From: Paracentrotus lividus
Taxonomy: Eukaryota; Echinodermata; Echinoidea; Camarodonta; Echinidae
Direction of reading: 5' to 3'
Assembly (NCBI GenBank): GCA_940671915.1
Contig: CALNVZ010000174.1
Location: forward strand, 77,229,689 to 77,293,688
DNA: 64,000 nt
Shown here: positions 58,593 through 64,000 of the stretch, piece after piece
How the letters are laid out: every line of letters starts with the position of its first letter
How positions within the stretch are numbered: the stretch's first letter is position 1
Made by a program: the position numbers and the translations under genes
The notes under the pieces: model-generated
The model's database searches: none
The model's input: the letters and a program-made list of their open reading frames with translations, nothing else
Told to the model about the DNA's origin: nothing

Positions 58593-59285
58593 AGATGACT
58601 GTGAGATGTTATGCGCCAGGGGCAGGGCCAGGGCCGGAGCTAAATAAAAAAAAAAACGGGTCGTGGATGAGATCAGTCAAGGAACATTACGATTAACTTG
58701 TTAGGCCTACAAATCGTAAACATACTTTTTTCACTTTCAGTGGCTGGTACAAAAGGAAATCTAGCCCAAAACAAACAAAAAATTAACAACCAAAAAAGGA
58801 CTAAGTAAGTTACATCGCCTGAGCCGAGGTTCGGTCACACTCACTCACAAACTTTCTACCGATATTTCACTGTCCCACACGTTCACATTTGTGCAAGTTT
58901 GCAACTGCACACAGTCCCAGACAAAAAAAGGTGCAAATTCTATTTAAAAAAATTAAAATTACTGCAAAGTAAGAAAACAAATAGACCCTAGGATCTATAC
59001 AATTAAATAACTACCTAGGCTATAATTTAAATAAACAAAACAAGCATTGGCGCTTACGTTTTTAGTGCTTTCTTCTGGATTGACTCTTCTTCTTCTTGCA
59101 ACTCTCGTAAAGTTGGGTATGGATGTATGGTATCTTCAAAAGAAAAGCATTTCAGAAAATTTCAGAAAAGAAAAAAAAAAATAAATATAGCCGATCGTCC
59201 TTGTTTGTCTTGAATTGACTGTCAAAACGATACGGTAAATCTTATCCCAGATCTATATATGTCTGTGCATAGCTAAGAGACAGGA

Positions 59286-59316
<31 letters not shown>

Positions 59317-60200
59317 GATAGGATCGAGATGGAGATAAACTTTTTTGAATAGGCCCTACATAATCAACTGAATTTGATTGTTCTTTAGTGATTTTTTATT
59401 TTATTATTTTTTTTAAATAGTTTTTCTTCTCTTTATCATAGCCCGAAAATTACCTACCAGCCTACATGGTAATAAACTAGTAAATAGTAGATAGTTTTAG
59501 TAGCCTATACGCGCTTGTGTTGGTTGGATTTGTGCAACGAATCATATAAGGCCCTCACATTTTGGTATGTTGCAAGATATCTATAAAACTTTATTATTAA
59601 TAGTGAATACAAAGCTATTTGTATATTGAAACGTTCCATGGCTCACCTTTATATTTTCCTTGTTTTATTATAGCTTGGAGGTAGCTCCATGGTTATAGAG
59701 TATGTTTTTTTTTTTAAATTATACATGTTATCGTTAAAAATTATTGTTGGTTATTTATTGATTCATTGGAAAACGAACTTTTTGAATTTTAAAAGGGAAA
59801 CTAATTTTTTTTTCCCAACTCTGTTTCACTCCCGGTCAAAAGCGGTATCCTTTCTTATCCACTGAACTCTTCATCAGTGGTATGCCCCCAACTAGTGAAT
59901 TGGCCCTACATTTTATTTTTTATTTATTTTTTTTTAAATTTTTTTTAAAGCCAAGTTTGTATTCTTGGGGCAGGAGGCGATTCCCGCCCCGTACCAGCAA
60001 GAAAAGAGGGAGACGAGAAATAAAAATTAGTAGCCTAAGCCTGGGAAAGGTGGCACAACTAGGAACAAAACAAAAATAAAGATAAAGATAAAAAATAATA
60101 GAAAAGGAAAATCATTGATCAATCAGTGTTTCAGATTTATAAACATTAATCTGAGGGGTGCGAAAATGATCTGAAACTTGGTGCGGAAGCTTGATTTGAA
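58593..60200. other. Stretch with no gene recognised
   Basis: AT-rich, with a (GA)n run at 59286-59313 and the exon-like segment at 59058-59133. Nothing else was seen. Confidence 0.4.
59058..59133 (-). other. Exon-like segment, gene unknown
   Basis: On the minus strand an acceptor TTTTGAAG and a donor AC|GTAAGC bound 76 nt open in one frame: (D)TIHPYPTLRELQEEEESI then QKKALKT. It could be the last coding part of an unseen upstream gene, or a 5' non-coding exon of BRF1. Joined to the acceptor at 55110 it would stop after a few codons (TFLSHQY). I do not recognise the peptide. Confidence 0.3.
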
Positions 60201-60214
60201 ACTTTTACGTCCTT

Positions 60215-60449
60215 TTTTTTTAGTTCAAGTTTTATTCCACTCATTAAAAACGATGCACTATATAAACATTATACACGTGATCATTACATTATAAGTATAA
60301 TATATAATAAATTAAAAGCATATTGATAAATAAATATTATACAACAAGCAAGACTGGTAACATTAACAATAAACTAAATAAAGAGTGGAGGAGCCTAGCT
60401 CCTAGATTTAATTGAATTATATACTTAAAGTAACATCAAAAAGAGAGAG

Positions 60450-60483
<34 letters not shown>

Positions 60484-61450
60484 ATTGTAATAAGCATATC
60501 AACATAGGGTAATAAAATCAAATGTTATTTCTTAGGAATTTCAAGAATTAATCGAAAGGCACTTGAATTTTCTTTTGAAGGTTTTGAGAGTTGGAGAAGC
60601 TTTATTTGATGGAAGAATAGTGTGCCAAAGTCTGGGACCATACTAGATTGTCGAGATAATGCACATCTAAAAAGGGGTAAACGAATATCTGATTGACGCC
60701 TTATAGTTATGATAGCTTAATTGAGTTGAGGGTAATTATGATGCAACCTGCAGCTTAAATATGTATAGATAAAACATTTTACTTTTTAAACAGTGGTTTA
60801 CTGGACCTTCTTTATCGGGGGGGGGGGGGGGGGGGGATTGTAACAATATGAACATGACGAATGGCTCTCGTGAAGTATGAATTCTTTTGTTGATAAAAAC
60901 ATTACAGCAATTACCCTCATACTACAGTACAATATAATTGTATATTGAATATTAATTGTATATTATTGTAATTAAAAATTGTATACTCCGGTACTAACAC
61001 ACATGTATATATATACATGTGTGTTAGTATCAGAGTATTATACATCTTGACCAAAACATATGGGTAAGATCTGTCGTAATCTAGATTTTTTTTTCCTTCT
61101 TTTTCTTTTTCAAAAGCCGAAATGATATTGATTCGAGTAAGGTTTAGGCCATGTATGTTGAGTGACCTGAACGGAAACAAAATTATAAAGGATAGATTAT
61201 ATGTTTCAATAAAGGATATCATTGTTGTATATACCAGTTTCTCAAAAACTTTGGAAAACACAGATAAGATAGAGATAGGTCTTTAATCTTTACAAGTCAT
61301 TTGCAATTTAAGTAGTCTCGTTCCCAGATTTAAGTATCGGTAAAACTCGAGCTATTTTAAATTTATCAGGGAAAGAGCCTCGTAGAAGCGACAAATTAAA
61401 TTGTGTGCATGATTGGGTTGAGAATTACATGAATTACCCTCTTTAGTACT
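60215..61450 (-). mobile_element. Non-LTR retrotransposon remnant, reverse-transcriptase to 3' end
   Basis: Read on the minus strand from 61450: HTQFNLSLLRGSFPDKFKIA-like sequence, then VFSKVFEKLVYTTMISFIET (61270-61190). Near 60660-60540 comes the C-terminal motif (VWHTILPSNKASPTLKTFKR-like). The 3' end has A-rich tails (poly-A complement at 60218-60226). Multiple frameshifts and insertions (poly-A complement at 60450-60482, G-run at 60818-60835). Confidence 0.7.
60993..61028. repeat. 36 bp perfect palindrome
   Basis: ACTAACACACATGTATAT followed directly by its reverse complement; the symmetry continues imperfectly for about 10 bp on each side. Confidence 0.9.
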
Positions 61451-61459
61451 TTTATCAGT

Positions 61460-62090
61460 AAATGATGATAATATTAATGCATTTTATGCTGTTCTTATTA
61501 ATGTTTCCTGGGATTATATTGTATTTGGTAAATGTGACATTATAAATGTTCTATAATTATGATATATTTTTTCAACAATTCAATATATTGTACGACGCTC
61601 AGTTTCCTTACAAAAGAGTAAAAATGAATAATGAACGCAAGTATCCTTCATTAAAATAATAGTCAATTGAAAATTATGAATGAAGAAAAACAAGTTGTAT
61701 ATAAAAAAAAATCATCAGACACAGACCGAACCGATATCGTGAAAAACTTATATAAAACTGCTAGAAATCTTGCCAATAATGCTATACGTAAAGCTAAACA
61801 GGATTATTATAAGTATAGATTTTCAACTGTTCAGTCCGATCTTAAAGCCACTTAGAAAACTATTAATTATGTTTTTAACAAAAGTCAAGCAAGACGAAGT
61901 CTATTACTCTTGAAATTGACGGAAAGATGATAAAAGATCCAGTACTTACTTCACATGCTTTTAATAAATATTTTGTAAACGTGGGGAAAAAATATTAGTG
62001 ATTCGATCCCATATTCCTTTGAACCCATTTTTTAATCCGATTAACAACAATGAAATATTGAACACAGTTCTTTAAAAAAATAAGAGTCAT
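61460..62090 (+). mobile_element. Non-LTR retrotransposon remnant, endonuclease-RT linker, opposite orientation
   Basis: On the + strand: DNINAFYAVLINVSWDYIVF-like, AQFPYKRVKMNNERKYP, MNEEKQVVYKKKSS, NLANNAIRKAKQDYYKYRF, then INYVFNKS and AFNKYFVNVGK-like pieces in shifting frames. This is the conserved linker upstream of the RT in CR1/Jockey elements. It abuts the minus-strand RT remnant at about 61450. Confidence 0.7.
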
Positions 62091-62094
62091 AGTT

Positions 62095-62225
62095 ATAGTG
62101 ACTGTCATGGGTGATGTGCGTGTTGATTTTCGTCGTGATCGCGCGATCAACGGAAAGGGTTCTAAGGGGGGGGGCTTTAGACCCCTCAGTAATTCCAGCC
62201 TCCAATATACCCCAGTCTAATAAGG
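62095..62225. mobile_element. piggyBac-like element end
   Basis: GATCGCGCGATCAACGGAAA, a G-run hairpin (GGGGGGGGCTTTAGACCCC) and CCCCAGTCTAATAAGG before TTTAA resemble the end at 281-326 (CCCCAGTCTGATTAGGGTTAA). Truncated on the left. Confidence 0.6.
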
Positions 62226-62384
62226 TTTAACCCTTATTCCATTTGATCACTTTAGTAAGAGGGCATGTTCATAAAAGACCTTTTTTTAAGGTCAGTTTGG
62301 CGCCCCCTTAGGCCAATTAAGCGCCCCTTAAGGTAATTTTGGCGCCCCTTGGGCGCCTACCCGGGGGCCCGGGCTCGGGCCCCG

Positions 62385-62412
62385 AGTCCCCCCCCCCCCC
62401 CCCCCCCCCAGG
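62385..62412 (+). repeat. C-run in a GC-rich patch
   Basis: About 25 Cs preceded by CCCGGGGGCCCGGGCTCGGG. Confidence 0.9.
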
Positions 62413-62459
62413 CGCGGATCCAGGATTTTCTAGAGGGGGGGGGCCCAACTTTGAAAAAA

Positions 62460-63860
62460 AAAATCTTGCGAGCAAACGAGCGCGAAGCGCGAGTTTAAAA
62501 CATTCCCCGATATATAGGTCTATACTGACCTAAAACGAGGAATCTAACAATTTCATTTTTACTCCTATGAAAACAAAATAATAATATATACTAGCAAAAT
62601 AAAGAAAATTAATTTTAAAAATGGGAATATTTTGAACAAAAATTTAGTGGTTTGAATATGTATTTTGATTTGCCACCATGAATACGATTATTACCCCCAT
62701 TATAATTACATTACAACTATACCATTTAATTACCTGGAAGAACGGCATGTTATGCCCAAGCTGTTATGCCAGAACGGTGGAACGAAGATGAAAGTGGGGG
62801 GTCAAGATGGAAAAGGGGCATTTTTCCTGAAAAGGGGGCAATTGAGGCCAGACGCATAAAAAAAATGTATTCGGATGTATAGGGGGAGCGCCCCCCAAAA
62901 AATTAATTTTAATTGATGATTTTAAGATGTGTTTGAGATATTTGAGATAATATTATTGTGCATTATAGACCCTATTTAGTATCCGCGAGCGCGAAGCGTG
63001 AGATGAAAACTGTGAGGTAAAAATTTGAATTAATTGTGCATTATATACCCTGTATTGGTATCTGCGAGCGCGAAGCGCGAGCCGAATATTTTGAGTTAAA
63101 AATTGGAGTTATTTGTGCATTTATCAGTAGCGGACGCAGCCAGATTTCATACAATGGATTTATCGGGCCCATGCGTAAACATAATAGAGCCGCTTTTGTC
63201 CGTCCCCGGACAATTGGGTCCCGAAATGCATTCAATTCGATTTTCTTTGATCCGCGCCTGAGTATCCGCGAGCGCGAAGCGCGAGCTGAAAATTTGAGTT
63301 AATTGTGCATTATGATTTAGTATCAGCGAGCGCGTAGCGCGAACCGAAAATTTTGGGTTTTAAAAAATATATGGAATAAATAAAGTGGCACTTCCTAGTA
63401 TTTTTTTTTTTTTTTTTAGATAATTGTGTATTATAGACCTTAGTTAGTATCCGCGAACGTGAAGCGCGAGCCAAAAAATTTGAGCTAAAAATTGGAGTTA
63501 TGTGTGCATTATGGTTTAGTATCCGCGAGCGCGAAGCGCGAGCCGAAAATTTGGGGTTTTAAAAGATATATGAAATAAATAAAGGGGCATTTCTAGCATT
63601 AAAAAAGAAAAAAATGTAGATAATTGTGTATCATATAGACCCTATTTATTATCCGCGAGCTGAAAATTTTCAGTGAGTTAATTGTGCATTATATACCCTA
63701 CTGAATTGGTATCTGCGAGCCGGAAATTTTGAGCTAAAAATTGAAGTTATTTGTTGATTATGGTTTAGTATCCGCGAGCCCGAAGCGGGAGCCGAAAATT
63801 TGGGGTTTTAAAAGATATATAGAATATAAAAAGGCGCACATTCTAGTATAAAAAATTGTA
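62460..63860. repeat. Degenerate tandem array with GAGCGCGAAGCGCGAG core
   Basis: The core recurs near 62480, 62985, 63065, 63260, 63325, 63450, 63525 and 63775 (shortened near 63655 and 63715). Between cores lie AGTATCCGCGAG, GAAAATTTTGAGTTAAAAAT and TTGTGCATTAT segments in the same order. The period is about 70-130 bp. 62560-62960 is less clearly repetitive. Confidence 0.75.
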
Positions 63861-63944
63861 GATAATTGGTGTATTATAGACCTTATTATTTAGTATTTAG
63901 AATTATTTGTGTCATAATGATAGTTGAGGATATGAGCATGCGCG

Positions 63945-64000
63945 TATTCTGGGGGGGGCTTTACGGGCCCGGGCCCCCCGGGGGGCGCGCAGGGGGGGCG
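63945..64000. repeat. GC-rich run at window end
   Basis: GGGGGGG / GGGCCCGGGCCCCCCGGGG sequence, perhaps the start of another G-run/C-run hairpin element. Confidence 0.4.

Overview
Organism. This is animal nuclear DNA: split genes with GT-AG introns, an AT-rich non-coding background, and very many small transposable elements (TEs). The TE mix (fold-back elements with 15-16 bp sub-repeats, tRNA-derived SINEs, TTAA-targeting MITEs, CR1/Jockey-type retrotransposons) and the protein divergence suggest an echinoderm, probably a sea urchin. That is inference. A 25-N gap (21411-21435) and allelic-looking repeats mark it as a draft assembly scaffold.

Genes. (1) Positions 1061-1971 (+) hold the last two coding exons of a gene ending in a WW-type domain, probably CMTR1. 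(2) A complete BRF1 gene (TFIIIB subunit) runs on the minus strand from the ATG at 55072 to the stop at 6244. I traced 16 coding exons with consistent splice phases; together they encode 741 residues. CMTR1 and BRF1 are convergent. (3) The 26 kb intron between BRF1 exons 5 and 6 contains, on the opposite strand, a complete two-exon BTBD6/BTBD3-type gene (29017-30959). To my knowledge human BTBD6 also lies antisense inside the BRF1 locus, so this nesting may be very old. The same intron holds an intronless C2H2 zinc-finger gene (43012-43500).

Duplicated block. BRF1 exons 6-9 occur twice in tandem (14405-18471 and 18472-22990). The second copies of exons 8 and 9 carry single-base losses. The second copies of exons 6 and 7 are intact but diverged, and their intron holds an extra MITE. 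Two haplotypes joined head to tail at a contig end explain this better than a real exon duplication.

Mobile DNA by region. 1-6 kb: piggyBac-like ends, a GAT array, a purine-rich degenerate satellite and a fold-back element. 7-13 kb: TTAA MITEs, a second fold-back element, a tRNA-Asp-type SINE and a 1.5 kb array of units carrying TGACCTTTGACC. 23-29 kb: a SINE and MITEs. 31-42 kb: several terminal-inverted-repeat elements, one nested in another, a CT minisatellite inside a long inverted repeat, a 1.5 kb TTAA element and a 1.17 kb GTCGGTCTCGTGGGC fold-back. 46-52 kb: a tRNA-Met-type SINE, the second 1.5 kb array and a truncated non-LTR retrotransposon. 55.4-58.6 kb: three tandem copies of a 1.04 kb inverted-repeat element. 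60-62 kb: a non-LTR remnant that looks 5'-inverted. 62.4-63.9 kb: a degenerate array with a GCGAAGCGC core.

Functional theme. BRF1 is the TFIIIB subunit that recruits RNA polymerase III. Its introns carry at least three tRNA-derived SINEs with recognisable A and B boxes, the type of promoter that TFIIIC and TFIIIB use.
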